NCBI GenBank assembly: GCA_012932295.1
Contig: JAAONU010000001.1
Span: 59,493,693-59,557,692 of the forward strand
Origin: Cyclina sinensis
Lineage: Eukaryota > Mollusca > Bivalvia > Venerida > Veneridae
Direction of reading: 5' to 3'
Length of the DNA stretch: 64,000 nucleotides
Below are positions 1 to 12,003 of the stretch, one piece after another. The notes below the pieces were generated by a model. The model did not search any database, had not been told where the DNA came from, and saw only the letters and a list, made by a program, of their open reading frames with translations. The translations under genes were made by a program, and so were the position numbers. How positions within the stretch are numbered: position 1 is the stretch's first letter; each line of letters starts with the position of its first letter.

Positions 1-107
1 ACATGAAAATAAGGTTATGGATAAAGTCTTTATTCTTTAACTCTTTTAAAATTTATATTTTCAAAACTGAAATATTTCTATAAATAATATTTTAATTCTT
101 AAATTAG

Positions 108-458
108 AACAAGAACTGTCACTGAAAGATGACAATGCCCCCGAAGTGGTGCTCTGACTTTGAGCTGAGGATCAGTCATTCAAGGGTCAAGGTCAAATAA
201 ATATAGGTCAATGGGAAGGTCTTGTCCAAAGAGGTGTTGTATCTAAGTATGAAGTAAATCGACTTTCTAATAAGGAGGTTATGGCCAATGTTTAAGTTTT
301 TGGACAATTGGATCTTCAAGGTGAAGGTCATTCATGGGTTATGATCAAATTAATATAGGTCAGTGGGAAGGTGTGTTGTGTCCAAGTATGAAGTAAATTC
401 ACTTACTAATAAAGAAGTTATGGTCAATGTTAAAGTTTTTGGACAATTGGATCTTCAA
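108..458 (+). mobile_element. 5' part of a non-autonomous element (AACAAG...CTGTCACTG type)
   Basis: The stretch opens with AACAAGAACTGTCACTG followed by ATGCCCCC, the same opening seen at 41607 and, reversed, at 30110. Two copies of a unit of about 160 bp follow (AGTATGAAGTAAAT, AAGTTATGG, TTTTTGGACAATTGGATCTTCAA recur). It has no 3' hairpin because the sequence changes abruptly near 459 into an inverted duplicate of DNA further right. The short ATG frame here has no family features and is not a gene. Confidence 0.6.
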
Positions 459-988
459 AATGAAAAAAGTCTTCTTTTTCAAATGATGAGCTCTCTCACT
501 TATTTTTGGTTTTTGAATGCAGTCATTCACAACAATGACAACATTTTACAAGTATTCATCTAATACATATCTCCTTTTGTTTTTTTTCCAGCACTAAAAT
601 AAGACATTTAAATTGAGCTGTCAAACCTTGACCATATTTAGAGTTCTAAACATGTATAAGAAAGGTAGCATCGCTTTCTATGTTTGTTTGTTTCGAGAAA
701 ATGAAGTTTTTTTCTACAATTATCTTAAAGTACATACTCCCTTACCCATAGAACATAAAAACAAACTGCCTGACTACCCATACAAATTAATTCTTAAAGG
801 GTGATGCTGAATAGTGTGAAACTGTGTGGATGGAACATTTGTTTTAACTATTAATCTTGTAGAGCTGAATTGAGAAAGTCACTTGGGTGAGAGTATCTAG
901 TTTAACACTATCTGTGCAATACTAGTTTGAAAATGGGAAGCAGTCATCAGGAGGTATTGATACAAGCAACAAGAACTTGTTTCCCATG
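459..988 (-). repeat. Inverted arm matching 3845-4320
   Basis: Read on the minus strand this matches 3845-4320 with moderate divergence and a few indels. Examples are GTCTTCTTTTTCA and AGCTCTTTCACTTATTTTTG at one end, GACAGCTCAA and GTTTCACACTATTCAGCATCA in the middle, and CGATGACTGCTTC at the other end. It also matches copy B at about 8650-9320. The small frames at 363 and 613 fall in it and look like chance ORFs. Confidence 0.75.
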
Positions 989-1197
989 GTGTTTCTTGTC
1001 ATAGTTCAGGTGTTAATCCTAAGAGTTCAAATGTTCTTTCAAGAAGTGTTGGTGTTACAGCAAGAAAGTCAGATGTTTATCCGAATGGTTAGAATTCTTT
1101 CTGTTGCTTTCAGTGATTTTACATGGGATTGCAGGTGTTCATCTCAGTAATTCAAAACTTAATGACAGTTACTAAGTTAAAGAGTTAATAATTTAAA

Positions 1198-3165
1198 CAA
1201 GAGGGCCATGATGGCCCTGGATCGCTCACCTGAGTACTTTGGCTGTAGGTTTGCTGTTAAGCAGTATTTCATTTTTTAATTGAAAATATATAAGTGCCTT
1301 CAAACCAAATATGTAAAATATCAATCAATAAATAAAGGCTCTATGACAGAAAGTAGAAATATCTATTATAAGCTATGGTGACCTTGACCTCGACCCAGTG
1401 ACCTCAAACCCTACACATGGGTAGAGGTCCATGCAAGGAACCTATATACTGAATATCAAAGATATTGGTCTATAAATGAAGGCTTTATGAGGTACAGTAG
1501 ATAAATCTATTTTTAGCCTCCGTGACCTTTATTCTTATCTAATAATGTGAACAACCAAACAAGCTTTCTGACAAACTGCCAGGATATTTGGACTGAAACA
1601 GTAGCCTCTAGAGCCTTAACAAGATATTTCTATTTTTGGGCTCTGTGACCTAGTTTTTTACCCCAGATGACCCATAATCGAACTTGACCTAGAAACCATC
1701 AAAATAACCTTTCTGACATATTTCCAGAATATTTGGGCTGAAAATGTTACCTGTAGAGTGTAAACAAGGTTTTTCCAAATTTAAGCTCTGTGACCTAGTT
1801 TTTGACCCCAGATGACCCATATTCGAAATTGGGCTAGAAATCATTGATACAACCTTTCTGACATATTTCCAGGATATTTGGGCTGAAAATGTTACCTCTA
1901 GAGTGTTAACAAGATTTTTCCATATTCAGGCTGTGATCTAGTTTTTGACCCCAGATGACCCATATTCGAACTTGACCTAGAAATCATCGAAACAACCTAT
2001 CTGACATATTTCCAGGATATTTGGGCTGAAAATGTTACCTGTAGAGTGTAAACAAGGTTTTTCCAAATTTAAGCTCTGTGACCTAGTTTTTGACCCCAGA
2101 TGACCCATATTCGAAATTGGGCTAGAAATCATTGATACAACCTTTCTGACATATTTCCAGGATATTTGGGCTGAAAATGTTAGCTCTAGAGTGTTAACAA
2201 GGTTTTTCCATATTCAGGCTGTGTGACCTAGTTTTGGACCCCACATGACCTATATTCCAACTTGAGCTAAAAATCATCTTAACAAGCTTTCTGACAGTTT
2301 TTCAGGAAATTTGGGCTAAAAATGTAGCCTCTATAGTGTTAACAAGGTTTTACCATATTTGGGCTGTGTGACCTAGTTTTGGCCCCACATGACCCATATT
2401 CAAAATTGAGCTAGAAATCATCAAAACAACCTTTCTGACATATTTCCAGGATATTTTGGCTGAAAATGTTACCTCTAGAGTGATAAAAAGGTTTTTCCAT
2501 ATTTCGTCTCAGTGACCTAGTTTTTGACCCCAGATGACCCATATTCGAACCTGGGCTAGAAATAATCCAAATAACCTTTCTGACATATTACAAGGATATA
2601 TGGGCTGAAAATGTTACCTCTTAAGTGTTAACAAGGTTTTTCCATATTTGGGCTCTGTGACCTAGTTTTTGACCCCAGATGACCCATATTCGAACTTGAG
2701 CTAGAAATCATGGAAACAACCTTTCTGACAAATTTCCAGATTATTTGGGCTGAAAATGTAGCCTCTAGAGTGTTAACAAGAATGTTCTATTTTTGGGCTC
2801 TGTGACCTAGTTTTTGACCCCAGATGACCCATATTTGAACTTGAGCTAGAAATCATAGAAGCAACCTTTATGACAAATTTCCAGATTATTTGGGCTAAAA
2901 ACATTACCTCTAGAGTGTTAACAAGATTTTTCTATTTTTGGGCTCTTTGACCTAGTTTTTGATCCCATATGACCCATATTCGAACTCGTCCGAGTAATTA
3001 CTGGGAAAAACATCCTGACCAAGTTTCGTGACAATTGGAGCAAAAATGTGACCAGTAGAGTGTTAACGAACTAAATGTGAACGGACGACGGACGACAGAC
3101 GACGGACGACGGACATTCATCGATCCTAATAGCTCACCCTGAGCCAGCTCAGGTGAGCTAAAAAA
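1198..3165 (+). mobile_element. AAGAGGGCC-family element with ~145-bp tandem units
   Basis: The 5' end has the palindrome GGGCCATGATGGCCC followed by GCTCACCTGAG. The core contains about ten units of roughly 145 bp, each with GTGACCTAGTTTTTGACCCC, TTTCCAGGATATTTGGGCTG and TAGAGTGTTAACAAGG; spacing of the GTGACC mark is 143-146 bp. A GACGGAC-rich tract lies at 3079-3117. The 3' end is a hairpin at 3131-3160 whose right arm CTCAGGTGAGC is the exact reverse complement of the 5' GCTCACCTGAG, followed by oligo-A. Copy B at about 7890 is the matching site without the insertion. No transposase is encoded, so it must depend on another element. The layout is that of Helentron/DINE-type non-autonomous elements. 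Confidence 0.8.
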
Positions 3166-4328
3166 AGTACAAATGGGATTTTAAGATACACTGTTTGCTA
3201 AACGTTTATGTTACTCCAAAAGATATTTTTGTTTTATGAAAAAACGTAATTTCTTTTGGGATTGTTCTGAAAATAGAGTTTGCTAAAAAGAAGATTACCA
3301 ACTGTTTATGAACTGTTCAAACTGTAAATTTAAAATGTTCTTTGCATGCATTGAGGTATTTGCAGTCATTTATTTTGTTAAAGGGAACAATAAAATATTG
3401 TTTTCTTTGAAATGTAATACACGTAAAATATGGAAAATATCAGAAGATGATGATTTTCATCATTTTACTATAAATAATGCTTCTTTTAAAGAGTGCAGTG
3501 CACAGCACACACAAGAACCACATGTTACATGGCACTAAATGACCCAACAGCTTTTGTCTTTTATTGAAATTGGTTAAGATATCATGGGCATTATTCATAA
3601 GCAATTGTCAGTTGTCTTTGTTATTTTACCTAGATTTTCATAAGAGAGATGATAAACATCTCATCTGAACTGTTTTGCATGAGAAAGAGAGAGAATGATC
3701 TAGTCCATATAGAAGCGCTGACGCAGTAAGTTTTTTTATATTTCCCAAACCCATTTCCTGTGTAGAAAAGCAATGTTTAAGTTTGCTGTCATTTGATTGT
3801 TGCTATAATTTCACATTCAGTTTCAGTTAAACCTGTTTATTTTACATCAATTGGGAAGCAACTTCTTCTTGCTTGTATTAATCGCTCTCGATGACTGCTT
3901 CTCGGGTTAAAACTAGTATTGCACAGACTGTGTTGAACTTGATAATCTCAGCCGAGTGACTCTCTCATTTCAGCACTACAACATTTAATGAAAACCCATG
4001 ATCCATCCACATAGTTTCACACTATTCAGCATCATACTTAAAGCATTAATTTGTATGGATAGCCAACAAGGCGTTTCTGTTCCTACAGTTCGTTTTATGT
4101 TCTTTGGACGATGCTAACTTTCTTAAACATGTATATAACTCATATAACTCTAATTATGGTCAGGTTTTGACAGCTCAAATGTCTTATTTTAGTGCTGATT
4201 AAAACATAAGCAGATATGTAAATTTTACACATGAGATAAATATTTGTAAAAACTTGTCATTGTTGTGAATGACTGCTTCTAAAAAACAAAAATAAGTGAA
4301 AGAGCTCATGAAAAAGAAGACTTTAAGA

Positions 4329-6311
4329 CTAGAGGGTCATGATGGCCCTGGATCGCTTACCTGAGTGTTTTGGCTGTAGGTTTGCTGTTAAGCAGTATTT
4401 CAGTTTTTAATTGAAAATATGTAAGTGCCTACAAACCAAATATGTAAAATATCAGTCAATAAATAAAGGCTCTATGACAGAAAGTAGAAATATCTATTAT
4501 AAGCTATGGTGACCTTGACCTTGACCCAGTGACCTCAAACCCTACCCGTGGGTGAAGTCCATGCAAGGAACCTATATACTGAATATCAAAGATATTGGTC
4601 TATAAATGAAGGTTCTATGAGGTACAGTAGATAAATCCATTTTTAGCCTCCGTGACCTTTAACCTAATCTAATAATTTCAAAAAGCATGATAAAGCTTGC
4701 TTTATGCCAAATTTTAAAATTCTAGGCCTTGTGGTTTCAGACAAGAAGATTTTTAAAGATTTTCTTCTATACTGTTATTTAAAACTTGTGACCCCTCGGG
4801 CGGGGCCAATAGTGACCCCAGGCACATTTTTCAAACAAACTAGGTAGAGGTCCACTAGACAATGCTGCTTACCAAATATCTAAGCTGTAGGCATTGAGTT
4901 TTCCAGTAAGAAGATTTTTAAAGATTGCCTTTTTCACATATTAAAGGCCCCCGGGGCGGGGCCAATTTTGACCCTGGGGCCAACATATAAACAATACTGG
5001 TAAAGGTTCTCAACACAATACTCCACACCAAATATCAAAGGTCTAGTCCTATAAGTTTGGAAGAAAAATGATTTTTCATGTTTTTCCTGTATAACTATAT
5101 GTAAACCAAGAGAACCATGCGGCGTGGTCAATTTTGACCCAGGGGACATAATTTGAACAAACTTGGTAGACATTCACTAGACAATGCTGCATACCAAATA
5201 TCTAAGCTATAGGCATTGAGGTTTCCAGTAAGAAGATTTTAAAAGATTGCCTTATATTAAGGGCCACCGGGGCGGGGCCAATTTTGACCCCGGGGCCAAC
5301 ATATAAACAATACTGGTAAAGGTTTTCAACACAATACTCCACACCAAATATCTAAGGTTTAGTCCTATTAGTTTCGGAGAAAAATGATTTTTCATGTTTT
5401 TCCTATATAACTACATGTAAATCAAGAGAACCCTGGGGCGTGGCCAATTTTGACCCAGGGGACATAATTTGAACAAACTTGATAGAGGTCCACTAGACAA
5501 TGCTACATACCAAATATCTAAGCTGTAGGCATTGTGGTTTCTGAGAAGAAGATTTTTAGAGGTTTCCTATATAAGCCTATGTAAAATCAACTGACCTCCG
5601 GGGTGGGGCCTATTTTGACCCAGTGGCTATAATTTGATGAAACTTAGCAGAGGTCCACTGGACAATGCTGCACACCAAATATCTAAACTCTAGGTCTTGC
5701 GGTTTCTGACAAGAAGATTTTTTAAAGTTTTTCCTATATAACTCAATATAAAACATTTGACCCCTGGGGCGGGGCCATTTTTGACCCAGGAGCCATGATT
5801 TGAACAAACTTGGTAGAGGTCCACTGGACAATGCTGCACACCAAATATCTAAACTCTAGGCCTTGTGGTTTCTGACAAGAAGATTTTTAAGTTTTCCCTA
5901 TATAAATCTATGTAAACTCAACTGACCCCTGGGATGGGGTCAGTTTTGACCCCACGGTCATAATTTGAACAAACTTGGTAGAGGTCCACTAGATGATGCT
6001 TCATACCAAATATCTAAGCTCCAGGCCTTGTGGTTTCGGAGAAGAAGATTTTTAAAGATCCAACTTTTAAAATCTAATTTTAGCTCCAGTGAACCAGAAA
6101 TGCAATGGACCAGAACCATTTGAACAATCTTAGTAGTTCTTAATGCAAGGAACATCCCAGGCAAGTTTCATTTTATTTGGCCCTTTGGTTTCAGAGGAGA
6201 TGTCATTTGAATGAAAAGTTGACGACGGACAGACGGACGGACTGACAGACGGACGACAGACAAAGACTGATCAGAAAAGCTTACCCTGAGCACTTTGTGC
6301 TAAGGTGAGCT
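4329..6311 (+). mobile_element. AAGAGGGCC-family element with ~160-bp GGGGCGGGGCC units
   Basis: The 5' end is AGAGGGTCATGATGGCCC, then a degenerate GCTTACCTGAG. The body shares its first 350 bp with 17881-18230, then carries about eight units of around 160 bp with a GC-rich core (GGGGCGGGGCCAATTTTGACC), TTTGAACAAACTTGGTAGAG, ACTAGACAATGCT and TACCAAATATCTAAG. A GACGGACGGACTGACAGACGG tract lies near 6222-6262. The 3' hairpin is at 6278-6311 (TTACCCTGAGCAC / GTGCTAAGGTGAG). The frames at 4934, 5610 and 5958 on the minus strand come from the repeat and are not genes. Confidence 0.8.
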
Positions 6312-8398
6312 AAAAAGAGTTGTATATGGATTTCGAAACCCTTCAGGTGATTGTAGCAACCTTACACTACTAGCGCACACCCTGGGGGCCCCTAGTCCAC
6401 TCTTTAATGCACTAAGGATTATTTCACTTGTCTTTTATATATTCACTACAAACTGGTTTGACATTAATCTTGGTAATTATTTTGAATTTGTTAACATTTC
6501 TTTTTTGAAAGATAGTAAGTTGATTTATCAAAATTTGGGTCAGAGATGTTAGTAGAAAAACTGGATGAATTTGAAATGCTTATGTATGTTTTATTATGGG
6601 GCATAAATATTTTGCATCTTATTTACTGTTAATGATTTGAAATGTTTGTTTTCTTTTAATCAGTTTTATTTTTAGCCTCATGCATATAATAATGTTTCTA
6701 TTTATAGTTTCTCAAATTCAGGAATAAAAGTATTATTTATAGATTTATTTCAATCAATAATGCAACAATGCATTGTACATTTTTGAAAATATAAATTTTA
6801 ATACAGTTTAAGAATAAAGATTTTATCAATACCCGTTTTTTACAAGTGTATATAAATGGTCAAGGAAAAGATATGATTTTATAATAAAAACTCTAGAAAT
6901 TAAATCAACTTATTAATTGTACAGTCTTAATTTTATAAAAGAAAGAATTAAGTGTTTTCAAAGCACACCAGTAAACCCATTTTTTATAGAAGTCAGAGCA
7001 AGCCTAAAATATTATGTAAGTCTATATGCCCCCTCTTTTATGAACAGAGAAGTAGGGGAATGAATATATAAAACACTAAATGATTGCAAACATTTAGCTG
7101 TATTATTCTTTGCAGAAGAGTTAAAACATTTACAATTTTGCAAAACAGTGAAATGCTGCTAATGTGAGATGATGGGTCTATTGACCCAATAGTTTCTGAT
7201 CATTCACTTGAGAGCACATAAAAATTGAGACATAATTTACTTGGTAAGAAAGTTGTGGATGTAGCGCATATAACTTTGTTTTTGGTATCACCTAGTTACA
7301 GGTCAAGCTCACAGGGGCCTGCACTTTGCAAACATTTTCTGATCAATAACTTGAGAACAACTGAACCCTGAGGGCTTTCAGCATTTACTTGATAGTTGGG
7401 CATGATTAGAAGATAAACATTATCTATTACCGGTTCATTTACTAAAAGGGCCTACACTTTGAAACAGTTTATGATCAATAACTAAAGAATAACTGAACCA
7501 AGGACCTATGAAAATGCTTTCCATGCAAGCAATAAATCAAGAACACCTTAGAATTTTACAGAATGGCCCGATATGGTGAAAATCAAGTTTAAAAGCTTCC
7601 TGTAGAAGTTCATGTGTTTTTCCAGATAGTTTTAGTATTTCTTTAGCAGTTTACATGTTTCTCCAAAGACTTTTGGTGTTTCTTGCAATAGGTCAGGTGT
7701 TAATCTTACGAGTTCAAATGTTCTTTCAAGAAGTGTAGGTGTTACAGCAAGAAAGTCAGATGTTTATCCCAACTGTTAGATATCCTTTCTGCTGCTTAAT
7801 TTTCAGTGATTTTACTCAGGATTGTAGGTGTTCATCTCAATAATTCAAAACTTAATGATAGTTATTAAGTTCAAGGGTTAATAATTAAAAAAAAACAAGT
7901 ACACATGGGATTTTTAGATACACTGATTTCTAAACATTTATGTTACAACCAAATATATTTTTGTTTTATGAATAAGGTAATTTCTTTAGGGAGTGCTCTG
8001 AAAATAGAGTTTGCTAAAAAGAAGACTACCCACTGTTCAAACTGTAAATTTAAATTGTTCTTTGCATGCACTGAGGTATTTGGAGTCATTATTTTGTTAA
8101 AGGGAACAATAAAATATTGTTATTTGAATTTAATACACAGAAGGATGGAACGTTTTAGAAGGGCATGATTTCATCAATTTACTATAAATGATGCTCATTT
8201 TAAAGAGAGTAGTGCACAGAACACACACGAACCACATGTGACATGATGGCACTAAATGACACAACAGCTTTGTCTTTTATTGAAATTGGTTGAGATGTCA
8301 TGGATATTATTCATAAGAAAATTGTCAGTTGTCTGTTTTTTTACACAGATTTTCATGAGGGAGATGATTAACATCTCTTTTGAACTGTTTTGCTTGGT

Positions 8399-8411
8399 GA
8401 GAGAGAGAGAA

Positions 8412-8456
<45 letters not shown>
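8399..8456 (+). repeat. (GA)n microsatellite
   Basis: A near-perfect GA dinucleotide run of about 57 bp, with one AAGC interruption near its start. The orthologous place in copy A (about 3683) holds only a short GAGAAAGAGAGAGA, so the run has expanded since the copies separated. Confidence 0.9.
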
Positions 8457-8459
<3 letters not shown>

Positions 8460-8874
8460 AGTCCATATAGAAACCATCATGCAATAAGTTTTTTATATTT
8501 CCTAAATCTAGTTTCTGTGTGGAAAATCAATGTTAAAGTTTGCTGCCATTTGATTCTTCTAACTAAATTATGACCAAAAAAAGGAATTAAAGTGTCAGTT
8601 GCTCTGAATATACAATAACTTCACATTCATTTTCAGTTTAAACTTATTTATTTTACATCAGTTGGGAAACAATTTTTTTTGCCTGTATTAATCGCTCTCG
8701 ATGACTGCTTTCCGGGTTCAAAATGGTATTGCACAAACAGTGCAGAACTAGATACTCTCACCCCAGTGACTTTCTCAATTCAGCACTTCTAAATGTACAT
8801 GTTCCATCAACACAGTTTAATTCTGTAGCCGGGTACAGGTTTATTAGTGATAAATCGACTAGGTAGAATCGTGC

Positions 8875-8947
8875 GGCTTGGTAGCTCAGTTGGTAGAGTG
8901 TCCGCCCTGTAACCAGAAGGCCCTGGGTTCGAGTCCCGGTCGAGCCA
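8875..8947 (+). tRNA. tRNA-like gene or pseudogene, anticodon uncertain
   Basis: The 73-nt unit has a 7-bp acceptor stem with wobble pairs (GGCTTGG/TCGAGCC), a D-arm with perfect A box TAGCTCAGTTGG, and a T-arm with perfect B box GGTTCGAGTCC. The anticodon arm is poor: the loop reads CCTGTAA, placing TGT (Thr) in the anticodon but with C instead of the invariant T before it, and the stem pairs weakly. The acceptor stem is extended by flanking AATCG/CGATT. A T6 run at 8951-8956 would terminate Pol III. I favour a SINE-type tRNA relic able to be transcribed rather than a translation-competent tRNA. Confidence 0.5.
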
Positions 8948-8950
8948 CGA

Positions 8951-8956
8951 TTTTTT
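8951..8956 (+). terminator. Pol III T-run terminator
   Basis: Six consecutive T residues lie 3 nt after the discriminator base of the tRNA-like unit, the expected position for RNA polymerase III termination. Confidence 0.5.
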
Positions 8957-9329
8957 ACCACCTGTTACATTTCTACACCGTAGCATTCTTAAAGCAGTTG
9001 CATTTACTCATAGTGCAGTTAGTTTTTATGTTTTTGGACAAAATAGTACTTAAAGACAAGGATAACTTTAGAAAAAAAAACAATACTTTCTCCAAAACAA
9101 ACAAATTCAGAAGGCTTTGCTACCTTTCTTATATATGTACATATATAACTGTAATAATGGTCAGGTTTTCACAGTTCAATTTACGTGTCCTAGTTTAGTG
9201 TTAGAAAAACATAGGGGGATATGTACTTTACACATTGGATGAATACTTTTAAAATGCTGTCATTGGCGTGAATGCTTCTTTAAGTACAAAACTAAGTGAA
9301 AAAGTGAAAGAGCTCGTCATTTGAAAAAC

Positions 9330-10653
9330 AAGAGCTTGTCACAGACAAAGCAACAGTCCCCTACCGGTGCAATGTCCATCTCCCTAACTCCAACCCATAT
9401 GTGGAAACTAACTAAAGAATTTGTCTGAGACATGCATAATCTCCATATGATCCTCTATCAATGTACAAAGTATCATCAAAGAAGAAAATGTCATAGGTCA
9501 AGGTCATTTAGAGGTTAAGGTCACAGAAATATATGTTTTTGAAAAGGTCGTATTGAAGGGGTTGTTGTGACCAAGTTTGAATTAATTCTGTTCAGAAATA
9601 AGGAAATTATGGCCAAACTTATAGTTTTTGGACAAGAAAACTTTAAAGGTCAAGGTCATTCGGAGGTCAAGGTCACAGAAATGTACTTCATTGGAATGGT
9701 CTTGTCCAAGGTATTGTTGTGGCCAAGTTTGAAGTAATTCCATTCAGTAGTAAGAAAAATATGGCCAATGGTAAAGTTTTCGGAGGAAATGACTGATAAA
9801 TGGACGGATAGTTCCTCCTTTAGGTTCATAAAAAAATGGGGTGGATATTCTCGATACTGCCATTCATCCATATTTCACTGGATACAGTTTTTAGGGAAAG
9901 ACAAATGTACCAAATTTTTCAACATAGGATGAAAAAATTCAAAGTTCAAGAATGATAATTCTGACAATTTAGGTGCTAGAATTATGAACCTTGTCACATA
10001 TGATGTGGGTGATGATAAGAAACCAATATTTAAAGTCTGAAGTAAATACATTAAGAAATAATGAAGTTATAGACAAAAAACCAAATTTTTTCATGAAAAT
10101 TTTAAGTTCAAGGGGGATAAATCGAATAATTTTGGAGCTAGAGTTGTGAACCTTGAGGTGCATAATCTTCATACTGTCAACTATCCATACTTCATGTTTT
10201 AAAAAAGATTTTCAGTACTTTTTGAGTTTTACAAAAAAACATACATTTTTTCATGAAAATTTTAAGTTCAAGGGGGGATAAATCTAATAGTTTTGGTGCT
10301 AGAGTTGTGAACCTTGAGGTGCATTATTTCCATACTATCACCTATCCATATTTTATGTTTCATAGAATTATTCTTAGAACTTTTTGAGTTATCACAAATA
10401 TTGTTATATTTGCTATATTTTAAGTATATTTGTTGCTATAGCAACCAAAATTTTCAACATATGAAGAAAAAAATAAGACGTGCATAATCTCCAGACTGCC
10501 ATCTACCCATATATCAAGTTTCATTAAAATATTTTCAGTACTTTTTGCGTTATCACGGGATCCAGTTTTTGTGACGAACGGACAGACTGACGGACGGTCG
10601 GACGGACGGAGGGTAAACCTAAAGTCCCCTCCAGTTAAACCGGTAGGGGACTA
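9330..10653 (+). mobile_element. CCGGT-family element with matching 5' and 3' termini
   Basis: Preceded by AAC, it starts AAGAGCTTGTCAC and has AGTCCCCTACCGGT near the 5' end. The 3' end is the exact reverse complement ACCGGTAGGGGACT, itself the right arm of a hairpin at about 10624-10652. A GACGGACGGTCGGACGGACGG tract lies at about 10573-10612. The core contains two unit types: one with AGGTCAAGGTCATT and TTTTTGGACAAG (9490-9790), one with CATGAAAATTTTAAGTTCAAGG (about 10080-10330). Position 11130-11150 in the same window is the matching site without the insert. No ORF of note. Confidence 0.8.
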
Positions 10654-12003
10654 AAAAAAGTTTAAGAAAACTGAAGCTTAAAAAAGAGTTGTGTATGGAT
10701 TTCGAAACCCTTCAGGTGATTGTAGCAGCCTTACACTACTAGCGCACACCCTGGGGCCCCTAGTCCACTCTTTAATGCACTAAGGATTGTTTCATTTGTC
10801 TTTTATATATTCACTACAAACTGGTTTGACATTAATTTTGGTAATTATTTTGAATTTGTTAACATTTCTTTTTAGAAAGATATTTAGTTGATTTATCAAA
10901 ATTTGAGTCAGAGATGTTAGTAGAAAAACTGGATGAATTTGAAATGCTTATGTATGGTTTATTATGGGGCATAGAGATTTTGCATCTTATTTACTGTTAA
11001 TGATTGAAAATGTTTGTTTTCTTTTAATCAGTTTTATTTTTAGCCTCATGCATATATGATATAATAATGTTCCTGTTTATAGTTCTTCTTATCCAGGATT
11101 CAAAGTATTATTTAAAATGAAAAAGTGAAAGAGCTCATCATTTGAAAAAAAAGAGTTTAAGAAAACTGAAGCTTAAAAAAGAGTTGTATATGGATTTCGA
11201 AACCCTTCAGTTGACTGTAGCAGCCTTACACTACTAGCGGACACCCTGAGGCCCCTAGTCCACTCTTTAATGCACTAAAGATTATTTCATTCGTCTTTTA
11301 AATATTCACTACAAACTGGTTTGACATTAATTTTGGAAATTATTTTGAATTTGTTAACATTTCTTTTTAGAAAGATATTTAGTTGATTTATCCAAATTTG
11401 GGTCAGAGATGTTAGTTGAAAAACTGGATGAATTTGAAATGCTTACGTATGGTTTATTATGGGGCATAGAGATTTTGCATCGTATTTACTATTTATGATT
11501 AAAAATGTTTGTTTTCTTTTAATCAGTTTTATTTTTAGCCTCATGCATATATGATATAATGATGTTCCTGTTTATAGTTCTTCAAATCCAGGATTCAAAG
11601 TATTATTTATAGATTCATTTCAATCAATAATGCAACAATGCATTGTACGAGGGGTGATTCAAAAGTTCGCGGAATTTATCTCTAAATCATTTATTTTTTC
11701 ACCGAATCACATTAAATTTCGCATAAATATAATTCAACGTATTTTAACTAACATTTTCGTTTAGTTTATGGAATATGTGTAACCGGAAGAATATAAATGG
11801 TCTCCATAGCAACCACGGTTAGGTGACTTGAAGCAGGCCAAAATATTTCGTTTTACTAATTCACTTCAGACGATAGTATGTTTTCAAATGTTGCTCAATT
11901 TTGGCGCGAACGTAACTGACGTTAGAATGACGTGTTGACGTCATTTCCTATAATTTTGATTACATTACGTTGAACCGTTACTCCACAGCAGCGAGTTGTC
12001 GCC

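Larger units (their letters stand above)
988..7595 (+). repeat. Duplicated segment, copy A (with two inserted elements)
   Basis: After removing the insertions at 1198-3165 and 4329-6311, this segment is collinear with copy B (7672-11117), and its right half with copy C (11117-14317). Shared landmarks are AGTGTTGGTGTTACAGCAAG, GCATGCATTGAGGTATTTG, the 'TGGATTTCGAAACCCTTCAG' line at 6330, and GGTATCACCTAGTTACAGG. No conserved protein is visible; 3308-3538 is an AT-rich chance frame. The segment may itself be an old mobile element or a local tandem duplication. Confidence 0.8.
8830..8979 (+). mobile_element. SINE-like insert carrying a tRNA-like gene
   Basis: Compared with copy A (about 4015-4050), copy B has an extra 150 bp here. 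It is flanked by the 5-bp direct repeat GTAGC (8825-8829 and 8980-8984), consistent with a target-site duplication. The insert contains one complete tRNA-like unit with Pol III A and B boxes in its middle. It has no long 3' tail or LINE-like 3' region, so it is either a very short tRNA-derived SINE or a retrotransposed tRNA with flanks. Confidence 0.5.
7672..11117 (+). repeat. Duplicated segment, copy B
   Basis: Homology to copy A begins at GGTGTTTCTTG near 7672 and runs collinearly, without the element found at 1198-3165 in copy A, through the GA microsatellite to about 9320. It resumes after the 9330-10653 insertion and ends near 11117, where it breaks into copy C partway through the 'AAGTATTATTTA' sequence. 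The frames at 7905 and 8256 lie in this non-conserved DNA; the second is partly (GA)n translated as Arg-Glu repeats. Confidence 0.8.

Noticed and set aside
1645..2950. Conserved ~145-bp repeats as a satellite array or repeated exons
   Set aside because: Units are bounded by element ends (5' palindrome and 3' hairpin) and contain stops in all frames, so they are the core of a transposable element.
8256..8573. 105-codon ORF with Arg-Glu repeat
   Set aside because: The repeat is the translated GA microsatellite; flanks are non-conserved duplicated DNA.
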